Assembly: GCA_050251815.1 (NCBI GenBank)
Contig: JBFWMB010000004.1
Span: 35,685 to 99,684, forward strand
DNA length: 64,000 nt
Origin: GWE2-40-63 sp050251815
GTDB taxonomy: Bacteria; Bacteroidota; Bacteroidia; Bacteroidales; SZUA-534
Reading direction: 5' to 3'
A program made the position numbers and the translations under genes. The notes under the pieces are model-generated. The model was not told the DNA's origin and searched no databases. It saw nothing but the letters and a program-made list of their open reading frames with translations. Positions 42,583 to 51,149 of the stretch are shown here, in pieces; the first letter of the stretch is position 1; each line of letters starts with the position of its first letter.

Positions 42583-43773
42583 ATGTTTAAATTTCTGATA
42601 ATTATCCTGTTTGTCATAAATTCCTTATTTTCAACGGCTCATCCGTGGAAACCACAGTATTTTGTAATTATTGATACCGATGCCAGTATTGACGACCTTT
42701 ATACACTTAACATACTCTTAAACCATACTGGTGTTCGTGTTCTGGCAATTACAGTTTCAAATGGAGCCACACCCGCAACAATAGGGTATCAGAAAGTAAA
42801 AAGCATGTTGACCGAAACCCATCACGAAGGTATTTTGGTTGGTATTAATAAACAAACTGTAAATCAAAACATACAACCCGATGCGGTTTCATTTAGCTGG
42901 AGCAACGAAGAATATCCCGGGTTTATTGAACATTCGGCCGAATCGGTATTAAAACGAATATTAAATTATAACACCGAACCACTGACCTTTATAAACCTGG
43001 CAAGTTTACATACACTGAACTTATTTTTAACATTGAATGCAGAAACCAATACACAGATAAACGAAGTTTTATGGAACATTGAAGAACCCGTAAGTAATGC
43101 CTACAATTATAATTTGGCTCCAAACTCTTACCATGAACTCTCTGAAAATGCTCTCGAAATAGGCTTTCATAAAAACATCATAGAACTATTCTCCGGTGAG
43201 AATTCATATCAGGAAAAATTTCAGGTATTTAGAGAGTTTCCGGCCGATGCATTAAATTACACAAGCGATATTGCACCGCAAGCACAGAGTACACAGAAAA
43301 AATTTGGAGCCAGAGAATGGGCCGCCTGTATAATTACTAATGAACTACACCGCCATATTGGAATTTATGCCATTATTGGTGCAAAAATGGGAATCAGGGC
43401 GTTGGAATACTTTGGAGCCGGAGCCGACGAATTACAAATAAGTTCGTACGCCGGAGCCAATCCTCCGGTAAGTTGCCTGAACGATGGAATTCAGGTAAGC
43501 ACGGGAGCCACACTGGGGCACGGATTAATAAAAATTATCAAGACAGATAATCCGGAACCAACCATGGTGTTTACTTATTTGGGACAAAAATTGAGCATAA
43601 CCCTGAAACCAGAATACCAAAAACAAATTCAACGCGATTTAAAACAATTAAGCGCTGTACATGGTATAAACAGCGATGTTTATTGGGACCTGGTTCGTGA
43701 AATTGCTTTAAACTGTTGGTTTAACTGGGATAGAAACGAAATATTTGAACTTAAATACAATACAAATCCTTAA
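42583..43773 (+). CDS. Exported nucleoside hydrolase-like / FmdE-like fusion protein
   Basis: The 396-residue protein has a signal-peptide-like N-terminus (~3-18). Residues ~25-220 resemble the inosine-uridine nucleoside hydrolase fold, with D-T-D-A-S-I-D-D (31-38) in place of the usual DTDPGxDD calcium/ribose site, then 'VRVLAITVSNGAT'. The domain is shorter than stand-alone enzymes (~310). Residues ~245-390 resemble FmdE of formylmethanofuran dehydrogenase loci: 'LHRHIGIYAIIGAKMG' and 'PPVSCLNDGIQVSTGATLGHG' with H256, H258, C298. I know no characterised protein of this layout. Possible roles are ribosyl hydrolysis and metal or cofactor binding in the periplasm; both are inference. Confidence 0.7.
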   Translation: MFKFLIIILFVINSLFSTAHPWKPQYFVIIDTDASIDDLYTLNILLNHTGVRVLAITVSNGATPATIGYQKVKSMLTETHHEGILVGINKQTVNQNIQPDAVSFSWSNEEYPGFIEHSAESVLKRILNYNTEPLTFINLASLHTLNLFLTLNAETNTQINEVLWNIEEPVSNAYNYNLAPNSYHELSENALEIGFHKNIIELFSGENSYQEKFQVFREFPADALNYTSDIAPQAQSTQKKFGAREWAACIITNELHRHIGIYAIIGAKMGIRALEYFGAGADELQISSYAGANPPVSCLNDGIQVSTGATLGHGLIKIIKTDNPEPTMVFTYLGQKLSITLKPEYQKQIQRDLKQLSAVHGINSDVYWDLVREIALNCWFNWDRNEIFELKYNTNP

Positions 43774-43793
43774 CTTAAATCAGTCTAGGTAAT

Positions 43794-44132
43794 TTATCTT
43801 ATAAAGTGCGGCATTGTTGCAGGTAACTCAATACTAATTTCAATTAATCCGGCTATTTGGCCTTGATTAAACCAGGGCGATTGATGAATTAGTTTCTTTT
43901 TTCCGAGTTTTTCGATGGTATATGTATTCGGGATACCCGTAGCTAAAAGTGCTTCAATTTTTTCTTTCGATTTAGGATTGTGGCAATCAATCAGGCTTTT
44001 TCCAATCAAAGACTTTCCCCCCCATTTTTCAAAAGTTTGTTGCGCTTTTTGGTTCATATAAACAATTATGGCCTGCTGGTTACAAATAGTAACTGCCGAT
44101 GGGTATTCATCCCAGTAGGAATCTGTTATCAC
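43794..44132 (-). CDS. Single PAS-domain protein
   Basis: The 112-residue cytoplasmic protein starts at GTG 44132; no in-frame ATG lies nearby. Its whole length is one PAS domain ('YPSAVTICNQQAIIVYMNQKAQQTFEKWGGKSLIGKSLIDCH', then 'YTIEKLGKKKLIHQSPW'). It has no output domain, so it presumably senses a small ligand or redox state and acts on a partner. It is convergent with the nucleoside hydrolase-FmdE gene (20-bp gap) and lies upstream of the PAP2 phosphatase by 89 bp. Confidence 0.75.
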   Translation of the reverse strand: MITDSYWDEYPSAVTICNQQAIIVYMNQKAQQTFEKWGGKSLIGKSLIDCHNPKSKEKIEALLATGIPNTYTIEKLGKKKLIHQSPWFNQGQIAGLIEISIELPATMPHFIR

Positions 44133-44221
44133 GATACCGCATTTTAGTTGTTAATAAAATCCTTTTCAAAAAATTTACTGCTTAACTACAGGTAAATGAG
44201 CAATGAAGCAATTCGTTAACT

Positions 44222-44788
44222 TTACCGCTTAACCAACAATTCATGCGTTTTATCATATAGAAAATACATCAATAATGCCAACGACAAACCCAACAAACTT
44301 CCGACAACTACATCGGCCGGGTAATGCACTCCCAGGTAAATCCGGCTGTACGAAACCACTGCAGCCCACAAAAGCATACCCGACGCAAGGTATTTGTTTT
44401 TAAAAAACAAACTAATGAACCCGGCTAATGCAAAGCTATTGGACGCATGCGACGACACAAAACCATATTTACCGCCACAATGGTTATCGACCAAATGTAT
44501 AAAAGATTGTAATTCCAGATTATGACAGGGACGGTAGCGTTGAAAAACATCTTTAAACAGTTTTACCGAAATCTGATCAGCTAACAAAATCAATACAACA
44601 ATACTTAATAGTGACAGCCAACTGAATTTTAGGTCACGCCTGATTAGAAAAAACAAAAGTATTGCATACAAAGGAGCCCATTCCCACTTACCACTTAAAA
44701 AAACCATTACTTTATCCCAAAAAGGAGAATGTATGGCATTTATGAATAAAAACAATTGCTGATCAAACTGTTCCAGGCTTTCAATCAT
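44222..44788 (-). CDS. PAP2-family membrane phosphatase
   Basis: The 188-residue protein starts at ATG 44788, 5 bp after the obg stop; a start at 44815 inside obg is the alternative. It has five to six membrane helices. The PAP2 signature is complete: 'KxxxxxxRP' as 'KDVFQRYRP', 'SSHASNS' (motif 2, catalytic His) and 'SRIYLGVHYPADV' (motif 3). These enzymes dephosphorylate lipid phosphates such as undecaprenyl diphosphate or phosphatidate at the outer face of the inner membrane. The true substrate is unknown. Confidence 0.88.
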   Translation of the reverse strand: MIESLEQFDQQLFLFINAIHSPFWDKVMVFLSGKWEWAPLYAILLFFLIRRDLKFSWLSLLSIVVLILLADQISVKLFKDVFQRYRPCHNLELQSFIHLVDNHCGGKYGFVSSHASNSFALAGFISLFFKNKYLASGMLLWAAVVSYSRIYLGVHYPADVVVGSLLGLSLALLMYFLYDKTHELLVKR

Positions 44789-44793
44789 ACTTT

Positions 44794-45783
44794 TTACTGG
44801 TTCAAGGCATTCCAAATCAAATCTTTTAAATCCTGCAATCCGAGCTGTGCTACCGACGAAATAAAAACATAGGGAATATCGGGCAAATCCTGTTCAACCT
44901 CTTTTTTAAGTTCCTCGTCCAACATATCGGATTTTGAGATGGCTAAAATTCGCTTTTTATCTAACAATTCCGGATTGTATAGTTTTAGCTCATTTACCAG
45001 TATTTTATATTCATTGTGAATGTCTTCACTGTCGGCAGGAACCAAAAACAACAACATTGAATTTCGTTCAATATGACGTAGAAACCGGAGTCCTAGGCCT
45101 TTCCCTTCATGCGCACCTTCAATAATTCCGGGAATATCGGCCATAACAAACGAGCGATCGTCGCGGTACGAAACAATTCCCAGGTTTGGGACCAAAGTGG
45201 TAAAAGCATAATCGGCAATTTTTGGTTTTGCTGCCGAAACCACCGACAATAAAGTTGACTTTCCGGCATTGGGAAACCCCACCAAACCCACGTCGGCCAA
45301 AAGTTTTAATTCCAGAATAACCCAACCTTCTTCACCCTCCTCGCCAGGTTGAGCAAACCGTGGCGTTTGATTGGTGGCGGTTTTAAAGTGATTATTACCT
45401 AATCCGCCTCGTCCGCCAGGCATCAGGATGCGCTCTTCGCCTTCTTCAGTTATCTCAAAAAGTTCTTCAAAAGTTTCGGCATCTTTTACCACCGTTCCCA
45501 AGGGCACTTCAATAATTACATCGTCACCTTCGGCCCCGGTTTTTAAAGCTCCTGAACCTGAGGTACCATTTCCGGCAAATATATGTTTCCTGTATTTTAA
45601 GTGAAGTAAGGTCCAAAGCTGCGCATTTCCTTTTAAAATAATATGCCCACCACGACCACCGTCGCCGCCATCGGGCCCCCCTTTGGGTATATATTTTTCG
45701 CGTCGGAAATGAGCAGATCCCGCTCCACCACTACCACTCCGGGCAAATATTTTTACATAATCAACAAAATTGGACTGAGACAT
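44794..45783 (-). CDS. obg: GTPase Obg/CgtA
   Basis: The 329-residue essential GTPase is linked to 50S ribosome maturation and stress control. It has a glycine-rich Obg fold (~1-158, 'RSGSGGAGSAHFRREKYIPKGGPDGGDGGRGG') and a G domain with the P-loop 'GFPNAGKST', switch 'TTLVPNLGIV', G3 'DIPGIIEGA' and G4-like 'SKSD'. It lacks the C-terminal OCT extension of some homologues, a common variant. The PAP2 gene follows directly. Confidence 0.95.
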   Translation of the reverse strand: MSQSNFVDYVKIFARSGSGGAGSAHFRREKYIPKGGPDGGDGGRGGHIILKGNAQLWTLLHLKYRKHIFAGNGTSGSGALKTGAEGDDVIIEVPLGTVVKDAETFEELFEITEEGEERILMPGGRGGLGNNHFKTATNQTPRFAQPGEEGEEGWVILELKLLADVGLVGFPNAGKSTLLSVVSAAKPKIADYAFTTLVPNLGIVSYRDDRSFVMADIPGIIEGAHEGKGLGLRFLRHIERNSMLLFLVPADSEDIHNEYKILVNELKLYNPELLDKKRILAISKSDMLDEELKKEVEQDLPDIPYVFISSVAQLGLQDLKDLIWNALNQ

Positions 45784-45801
45784 AATTAAAATTTTTGGCT
45801 A

Positions 45802-45809
45802 CAAATATA
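45802..45809 (-). promoter_or_regulatory. -7 promoter element of obg
   Basis: On the minus strand TATATTTG, an exact match, 18 bp before the obg ATG. No clear -33 TTG. Confidence 0.5.
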
Positions 45810-45992
45810 CACGGATAATATGGAAACTTTATGAATCCTATTAATTATTAAGTCGCTAGATTGAATTTGGAATTCTTACCCATTTGTACAAAAGCTGATG
45901 GGTTTATAAACAAAATTGACCTACCAACCTTGCACTTTTCATCACTACATCAAAATTTTATAATCGAAAAATGGATTATTAATGAAATATAG

Positions 45993-46000
45993 TAACTTTG
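45993..46000 (+). promoter_or_regulatory. Possible -7 element of the YfiR gene
   Basis: TAACTTTG is an exact TAnnTTTG, but it lies 153 bp before the ATG, which would give a long 5' leader. No -33 TTG at the right distance. Confidence 0.3.
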
Positions 46001-46153
46001 GCTTCATAGGGTTGTATTCATTTACACAATTTTAATTTACAAGTAATTGATATTGTGTGAGATAAATTTCATATCATTTAAAGTTTGTAACGAAATTGTA
46101 AAGATTACGTTTAACCAGACAGCAAAAAGGGTAATAATTAAATTTTATATTCA

Positions 46154-46672
46154 ATGAAAAGGGTATTTTTCGTATTTCTGCTATTTACAAGTCTTTTAAC
46201 TTATGGGCAAACGGCCGAAGTAGCCAAATACAAATCGATGTTTACACTAAATTTCATTCGCTATATTGGGTGGCCCGAAGCCAGCAAGCAAGGTGATTTT
46301 GTAATTGGTGTTGTTAAAGACAACATAATTGCCGAAAACCTGAAATCGCAAACCGCAGGTAAAAAATTTGGCTACCAGACTATTGTTATTAAGGAATTCA
46401 AATCGGTAGAAGAAATTACCGATTGCCAGTTGCTTTATTTCAGCAACAGCGTCAACTTCTCAAGAAACGCCGAATTGGTAATGGAAAAACTCAAAGGAAA
46501 GAACTCATTGGTTATTACCGAAACCGAAGGCGCCATTAAAAATGGCTCCATGATTAACTTTGTGGTACGCGACGATAAATTAAAATTTGAAATAAGCAAT
46601 GCAAATGCCGAAGCCTTCGGTATTAAATTCAGCAGTTCGCTTACATCGCTTTCAAATGCCATTGTTAAATAG
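46154..46672 (+). CDS. YfiR-family periplasmic regulator
   Basis: The 172-residue protein has a signal peptide (~1-18, ending YGQ) and the YfiR/DUF4154 fold: 'KSMFTLNFIRYIGWPE' near the start and 'NSLVITETEGAIKNGSMINFVVRDDKLKFEISNANAEAFGIKFSSSLTSLS' at the end. In Pseudomonas, YfiR is a periplasmic repressor of a membrane diguanylate cyclase. In Bacteroidota, members often precede sensor or chemoreceptor-like genes and presumably regulate those. Here an MCP-type protein follows after 558 bp. Confidence 0.88.
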   Translation: MKRVFFVFLLFTSLLTYGQTAEVAKYKSMFTLNFIRYIGWPEASKQGDFVIGVVKDNIIAENLKSQTAGKKFGYQTIVIKEFKSVEEITDCQLLYFSNSVNFSRNAELVMEKLKGKNSLVITETEGAIKNGSMINFVVRDDKLKFEISNANAEAFGIKFSSSLTSLSNAIVK

Positions 46673-47230
46673 ACACACATCATAAAGAAAAGCCAAATTC
46701 ATCATGTTTATAAGTTGGTGAACATCAACTAAAAGCACGGTTCATTTCGTAGCGTTTTTAAAACAATTTGCCCGTTTATAACGTTTATAAGTTGTTTTAA
46801 TTTATGTGAATTAATGAAAAAAAAACTTTGGTTTTCAAGGTGTGGTATTTAAGGTTCCAGCCTATAGTCTCGCGAACAAAACGGTTGTTAAAAAACCCTT
46901 ATCATTTCTTAGATTCTCTAACTCACCCGAAAAACCAAAAGTTACCAAAATTTATAATTTTCAATATTGGTTGCATACGGATTCAGTTTTTGTTAAAAAT
47001 TTACATGCTCAAGCAGTGCCCTAGCCTGCATTCAAAAACAATTCGGTATCCAGTTTTTTGGATTCAATAATAAAACAATATATACTGAAATCGCCAGTTA
47101 AAAAGGGTTTCAAATTTTCGGTTTCAGACTTCTTTATAATACTTACTGATGCGTTTCGAGGAACAGTACCAAGAAACTAATACGAAAACTTTTTCAGTAA
47201 TGCATCAGAACAAACCTAAAAATTATTACA
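46673..47230. other. 558-bp stretch without a recognisable gene
   Basis: Between the YfiR and chemoreceptor genes. Frames of 60-80 codons at 46828-47070 lack start signals and overlap each other with no domain pattern. CTGATGC (~47147) and GCATCAG (~47203) form an inverted repeat about 50 bp apart just before the chemoreceptor. TTTATAAGTTG occurs twice (~46705 and ~46784). It may be a decayed gene or a long leader. Confidence 0.45.
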
Positions 47231-48763
47231 ATGAAAATAAAAATGAACCTTGCACAACGGCTGGTTTTTGGATTCGGAATAATTGTTTTGGTTATTATTG
47301 TTAATAGCCTGATTTCAGCACGAACCTTAATCAACAGTCAAAAAGACAACGCTCAGATTAGTGAGGTAAATTCGCCAACTGTGGCCGCTATTCAAAATAT
47401 GAAAGGCCTGGTAGCAGAATCAAAAAACTTAATCAGGGGTTGGGTTTACATCGACAAACAAAAAGATACTCCTGACAAAATCCGTCTCCAAAACCTATTC
47501 GATACCGAACTGGTAAATGTAAAAAACCAATTACTCCAACTCTCAAAGCAGTGGAACAACCAGGCTGATGCCGATACCCTTTCCTATGTGTTTTCTGAAA
47601 TGGAACTACTCGAAACACATATAAAAAGTATCATGAGCAAACTCATTGATTTTGATTCATACAACGACGCCATGATATTTTTTGAAGTAGAACCTATGGT
47701 TAACGAAGGGGGTGAAATAATTACCCTGACTAACAACATCATGCAGGTTTTGGAAACGCTTGAAAACAAATACACTGAAGAGAATCAATCGATGGTGCTA
47801 CTGATGCAAAAAAATGCCAGAAGCAATCTGTGGATAATTATTATTGCCAGTATAATATTGGTGGTTTTATCCCTTGCGGTTTCAATTGTTTTGTACAATG
47901 CCATTGTAAAACCACTGGTTAAAGGTGTTGCTTTTGCAAAAAGTATAGGCAATGGCGACTTAAACGCCCGTGTTGATATTCACCAGCAGGATGAAGTGGG
48001 TCAATTGGCCGATGCTTTGCGCGATATGGCTTCGCAAATTCGCCATACGGTAGAAACCATTAACCAAAATGCGAACCAATTGGTACAGAGCAGCGAACTG
48101 GTAAAAACCAATGCGCTGACGCTCTCAAAGGGTTCTTCAGATCAGGCTGCCTCAGCAGAAGAAATTTCAGCCTCAGTTGAACAGATGCTGGCTAATATTG
48201 AACAAAGTACAGAAAATGCAGTAACCACAGAAAAAATATCACTGGCTACCTCTAAAAACGTGAATGAAACTAACGAACTATCGGGCGAAGCAGTTGTCGC
48301 CATGAAACAAATAACGGAAAAAATTGGCTTTATCAGCGAAATTGCTTTCCAAACCAATATTCTGGCTCTGAATGCAGCGGTTGAAGCTGCCCGGGCAGGT
48401 GAACACGGCAAAGGGTTCTCGGTAGTGGCAGCCGAAGTGCGAAAACTGGCCGAACGAAGCAAGGTTGCTGCCGACGAAATTACGGTTCTGGTACAAAAAG
48501 GACTGAAAGTTTCGACGGAGGCCGGTAACAAAGCCAAAATGCTGGTTCCCGATATTGACAAAAACACAGCTCTGATTCAGGAAATTGCGGCATCGAGCCT
48601 GGAGCAAAAGAACGGAGCCGAACAAATTAATCAGGCTACCCAACAGTTTAACGAGGTTACGCAACAAAATGCGCAGGCATCAGAACAAATGGCACTCAGT
48701 GCCGACGAATTATCGGAGTTGGCCAATCACCTTAAAGAATCGATAAGCTATTTTAAACTATAA
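47231..48763 (+). CDS. Methyl-accepting chemotaxis-type protein
   Basis: The 510-residue protein has a membrane helix (~9-30), an extracytoplasmic four-helix-bundle sensor (~31-195), a second helix (~200-222), HAMP (~223-275, 'IGNGDLNARVDIHQQDEVGQLADALRDM') and an MCP signalling domain with the hairpin tip 'IAFQTNILALNAAVEAARAGEHGKGFSVVAAEVRKLAERS'. The tip would contact CheA/CheW. No che or flagellar genes are in the window and most relatives in this phylum glide or are non-motile, so output may not be chemotaxis. It follows a YfiR gene. Confidence 0.92.
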   Translation: MKIKMNLAQRLVFGFGIIVLVIIVNSLISARTLINSQKDNAQISEVNSPTVAAIQNMKGLVAESKNLIRGWVYIDKQKDTPDKIRLQNLFDTELVNVKNQLLQLSKQWNNQADADTLSYVFSEMELLETHIKSIMSKLIDFDSYNDAMIFFEVEPMVNEGGEIITLTNNIMQVLETLENKYTEENQSMVLLMQKNARSNLWIIIIASIILVVLSLAVSIVLYNAIVKPLVKGVAFAKSIGNGDLNARVDIHQQDEVGQLADALRDMASQIRHTVETINQNANQLVQSSELVKTNALTLSKGSSDQAASAEEISASVEQMLANIEQSTENAVTTEKISLATSKNVNETNELSGEAVVAMKQITEKIGFISEIAFQTNILALNAAVEAARAGEHGKGFSVVAAEVRKLAERSKVAADEITVLVQKGLKVSTEAGNKAKMLVPDIDKNTALIQEIAASSLEQKNGAEQINQATQQFNEVTQQNAQASEQMALSADELSELANHLKESISYFKL

Positions 48764-48768
48764 AACAA

Positions 48769-48796
48769 GAAAGGCAGTTTTTCAACTGCCTTTTTT
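48769..48796 (+). terminator. Intrinsic terminator after the chemoreceptor gene
   Basis: AAGGCAGTT (48771-48779) pairs with AACTGCCTT (48784-48792), 4-nt loop, followed by a six-T run from 48791. Confidence 0.85.
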
Positions 48797-48829
48797 ATAA
48801 CTTTTATTTGTAACTAAATCTGCACAGGG

Positions 48830-49405
48830 CTACCTTGCATTATCAATGGTTTGGCAAATACGTTCAAAAACTTCATCAAGCGTACCCACACCATTAACGC
48901 CCACATACTGCCCGCGACCTTTGTAAAAATCCATTACCGGCATGGTTTGGGAGTGGTAAACTTTTATCCGGTTCTTGATAATCTTAACATCCTGATCGTC
49001 GGCACGGCCCGAAATAGCTCCCCGCGAGAGAAGCCGTTTGTGGAGTTCTTCATCGGGAACTTCGAGAGCCAGCAACACATTTACTTCTGCATCAAACTCG
49101 GCAAGCATCTTTTCCAGCCATTCGGCTTGTTTTACCGTACGGGGAAATCCGTCGAAAATAAAACCATTGGTGTGGGCGTGTTCGTGCACAAAGGTGCGAA
49201 CCATTTGTTGCACCATTTCGTCGGGAACTAAATTTCCTTTGTCAATCAAAGCCTGAATTTTTTTACCAAGCTCAGAGCCCGAACGTTTTTCGGCCCTTAA
49301 CAAATCGCCGGTTGAAAGATGTACCAACTGATACTTATCAATAATCCGCTCCGACTGTGTTCCTTTTCCGGAACCCGGAGGCCCAAAAATTACTATATTA
49401 AACAT
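48830..49405 (-). CDS. adk: Adenylate kinase
   Basis: The 191-residue enzyme interconverts ATP + AMP and 2 ADP. The P-loop 'GPPGSGKGTQ' (8-17), the AMP site 'LSTGDLLRAE', the 'FIFDGFPRTVKQAEWLE' motif and the catalytic arginines 'RLLSRG' and 'GRADDQ' are visible. It is the short form without the zinc LID insert. It lies 25 bp downstream of hpt in the same operon. Confidence 0.95.
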   Translation of the reverse strand: MFNIVIFGPPGSGKGTQSERIIDKYQLVHLSTGDLLRAEKRSGSELGKKIQALIDKGNLVPDEMVQQMVRTFVHEHAHTNGFIFDGFPRTVKQAEWLEKMLAEFDAEVNVLLALEVPDEELHKRLLSRGAISGRADDQDVKIIKNRIKVYHSQTMPVMDFYKGRGQYVGVNGVGTLDEVFERICQTIDNAR

Positions 49406-49430
49406 AATAGTAAGTGCTGTGGGTTTATAA

Positions 49431-49967
49431 TTATTCTACTATCGTATAAATATCGCTTAAATTTCGTCCATATCCATCGTAGTCGAGACCATATCCAATA
49501 ATAAAACTATTGGGAATCTCAAAACCAACATAATCAACGGGTATATCACCCTTATAGGCTTCGGGTTTAAACAGCAGGGTAGCTATTTTAATCTCGGCCG
49601 GCTCATAACCTTTCAATTGTTTTATAATACTCTCAAGGGTATTTCCGGTATCGATAATGTCTTCGAGAATTACCACTGTCTTTCCTTCCATATCTTCATT
49701 AATACCAATCAGCCTTTTCACATTTCCCGACGACGAAGTTCCCTGATACGAGGCCAGTTTTAAAAAAGTAATCTGACATTCCAAATCGATGGATTTAAAC
49801 AAATCGCCGGCAAACATAAAACAACCGTTAAGTATTCCTAAAAAGAGTACGTTCTTTCCCGCCAAATCCTCGTTTATCTGCTGGGCCATTCTTTGTATGG
49901 CTTTTTCAATTTCGTTGGAAGGAATAGAAACCTTAAACTTTTTATCCAGTACCTGAATTTCTTTCAT
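49431..49967 (-). CDS. hpt: Hypoxanthine phosphoribosyltransferase
   Basis: This 178-residue purine-salvage enzyme makes IMP or GMP from hypoxanthine or guanine and PRPP. The PRPP-binding loop 'VVILEDIIDTGNTLES' (~100-115), the 'LGILNGCFMFAGDLFKSI' substrate loop and 'VDYVGFEIPNSFIIGYGLDYDGYGRNL' (C-terminal base-binding region) match the family at full length. First gene of the hpt-adk unit with a good promoter. Confidence 0.94.
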   Translation of the reverse strand: MKEIQVLDKKFKVSIPSNEIEKAIQRMAQQINEDLAGKNVLFLGILNGCFMFAGDLFKSIDLECQITFLKLASYQGTSSSGNVKRLIGINEDMEGKTVVILEDIIDTGNTLESIIKQLKGYEPAEIKIATLLFKPEAYKGDIPVDYVGFEIPNSFIIGYGLDYDGYGRNLSDIYTIVE

Positions 49968-49989
49968 TATTATTTTGATTGAATTTTTA

Positions 49990-50022
49990 CAAAAATACGA
50001 CTATCGATAATTTATACAGCAA
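49990..50022 (-). promoter_or_regulatory. Promoter of the hpt-adk operon
   Basis: On the minus strand TTG (50022-50020), 22 bp, then TATTTTTG (49997-49990), an exact -7 match 23 bp before the ATG. Confidence 0.6.
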
Positions 50023-50250
50023 AAGAAAAAACCATTCTGCAGCATCTTTAAAAGCCAATTAACAGATTCTAAAACATATTTAAAACCAAAACGCTTGTAT
50101 TTTGTTAGCATTTAATTGATTAATACAACATAGATTTAGCAATTGAAAAACGATTGCCTGAAGTTAATTTATAAATTATCTATTTTTTAGTTTAATTTGT
50201 TGCGAAAATAAACATTTATCCTTTTACCAATTACTGTTTTTAAAAAAAGA

Positions 50251-50763
50251 ATGCAAATGGAACCAAAAGTAAGTATTATAATGGGCAGCACTTCTGATTT
50301 ACCTATTATGGAAAAGGCGGCCAAATTATTGAACGAATTGCGCATCCCGTTTGAAATGAATGCACTGTCGGCACACCGAACCCCGGAGCAGGTTGAAGCC
50401 TTTGCCAAAGAAGCTGCTGACCGAGGAATAAAAGTTATTATTGCCGGTGCAGGAATGGCTGCGCATTTGCCTGGTGTAATTGCCGCCATGACTCCACTAC
50501 CTGTTATTGGTGTTCCTATTAACGCATCGCTTGAAGGTATGGATGCCCTGCTTTCGATAGCACAAATGCCTCCTGGAATCCCTGTGGCTACCGTAGGAAT
50601 TAACGGGGCACAAAATGCGGGAATTCTGGCCGCTCAAATTTTAGGCGTGGCTGATACCACCGTTTTTAACGCCACCGTGCAATACAAAGAAGGTTTGAAA
50701 GAAAAAATTGTTAAAGCCAATCAGGACATTCAATCGATAAATTACGATTACAAAACCAATTAA
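50251..50763 (+). CDS. purE: N5-carboxyaminoimidazole ribonucleotide mutase
   Basis: The 170-residue enzyme of de novo purine synthesis converts N5-CAIR to CAIR. The PurE signatures 'IIMGSTSDLPIMEKAAKLL' (substrate phosphate loop), 'SAHRTPEQVEAFAKEA', 'IIAGAGMAAHLPGVIAAMTPLPVIGVP' and 'LLSIAQMPPGIPVATVGI' are complete. Length is normal for the class I enzyme. ATG 50251 or 50257 could be the start. It is monocistronic here, although grouped with other purine genes. Confidence 0.95.
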   Translation: MQMEPKVSIIMGSTSDLPIMEKAAKLLNELRIPFEMNALSAHRTPEQVEAFAKEAADRGIKVIIAGAGMAAHLPGVIAAMTPLPVIGVPINASLEGMDALLSIAQMPPGIPVATVGINGAQNAGILAAQILGVADTTVFNATVQYKEGLKEKIVKANQDIQSINYDYKTN

Positions 50764-51149
50764 GCGATTGTATTAATCAACTTTATTGAATGGGATGAGG
50801 TTGTTCCAAAAGTATAAACCTTACCCAAAAACCTACTAAGTGGAAGTAAACTTCAAAAAAGGAACGCTGATGACGCGGGTTTTGACTGATTTTCACAGAT
50901 CTAATCAGCGTTAATAAGTTTTTTCAGCGTTATCGGCGTTCTATCCCTTTCAATTTGAAAGTAGTTGGTTTAAATCTTTTGCTTCTTAGACACCCTCATC
51001 CCTTTTTTAAATCAAACAAATATTTTTTTTTGTATTTACTGCTGCATTACACCAAATTTGCTTACAAAAATCATGTTAAATAATAGTGGGCTTGAGCCTT
51101 GCTATTGCTTTTAAAGTTGTAATTTTGAACACTTAAAAAAATATCCGGA
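50764..51149. other. 386-bp gap after purE holding one interspersed repeat
   Basis: Apart from the inverted-repeat element at 50861-50946 the region is AT-rich with no ORF or clear terminator. Confidence 0.5.
50861..50946. repeat. Non-coding inverted-repeat element, 'AACGCTGAT' type
   Basis: The ends GAACGCTGATGACGC (50862-50876) and GCGTTATCGGCGTTC (50927-50941) are inverted copies with two mismatches over 15 bp. The interior carries partial copies ('AATCAGCGTTAAT'). Sequences of this style recur as interspersed, non-coding elements in many Bacteroidota genomes in my recollection. It has no ORF. Confidence 0.6.

Larger units (their letters stand above)
45784..46153. other. 370-bp divergent intergenic region between obg and the YfiR gene
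   Basis: Holds the obg -7 element and a possible YfiR promoter. Otherwise AT-rich, no ORF or stable hairpin seen. Confidence 0.5.

Noticed and set aside
46828..47070. 80- and 60-codon frames between the YfiR and chemoreceptor genes
   Set aside because: They overlap in different frames, lack start signals and show no coherent protein pattern.
48142..48667. Long minus-strand frames of 129-141 codons inside the chemoreceptor gene
   Set aside because: They are shadows of the strongly conserved MCP coding frame.
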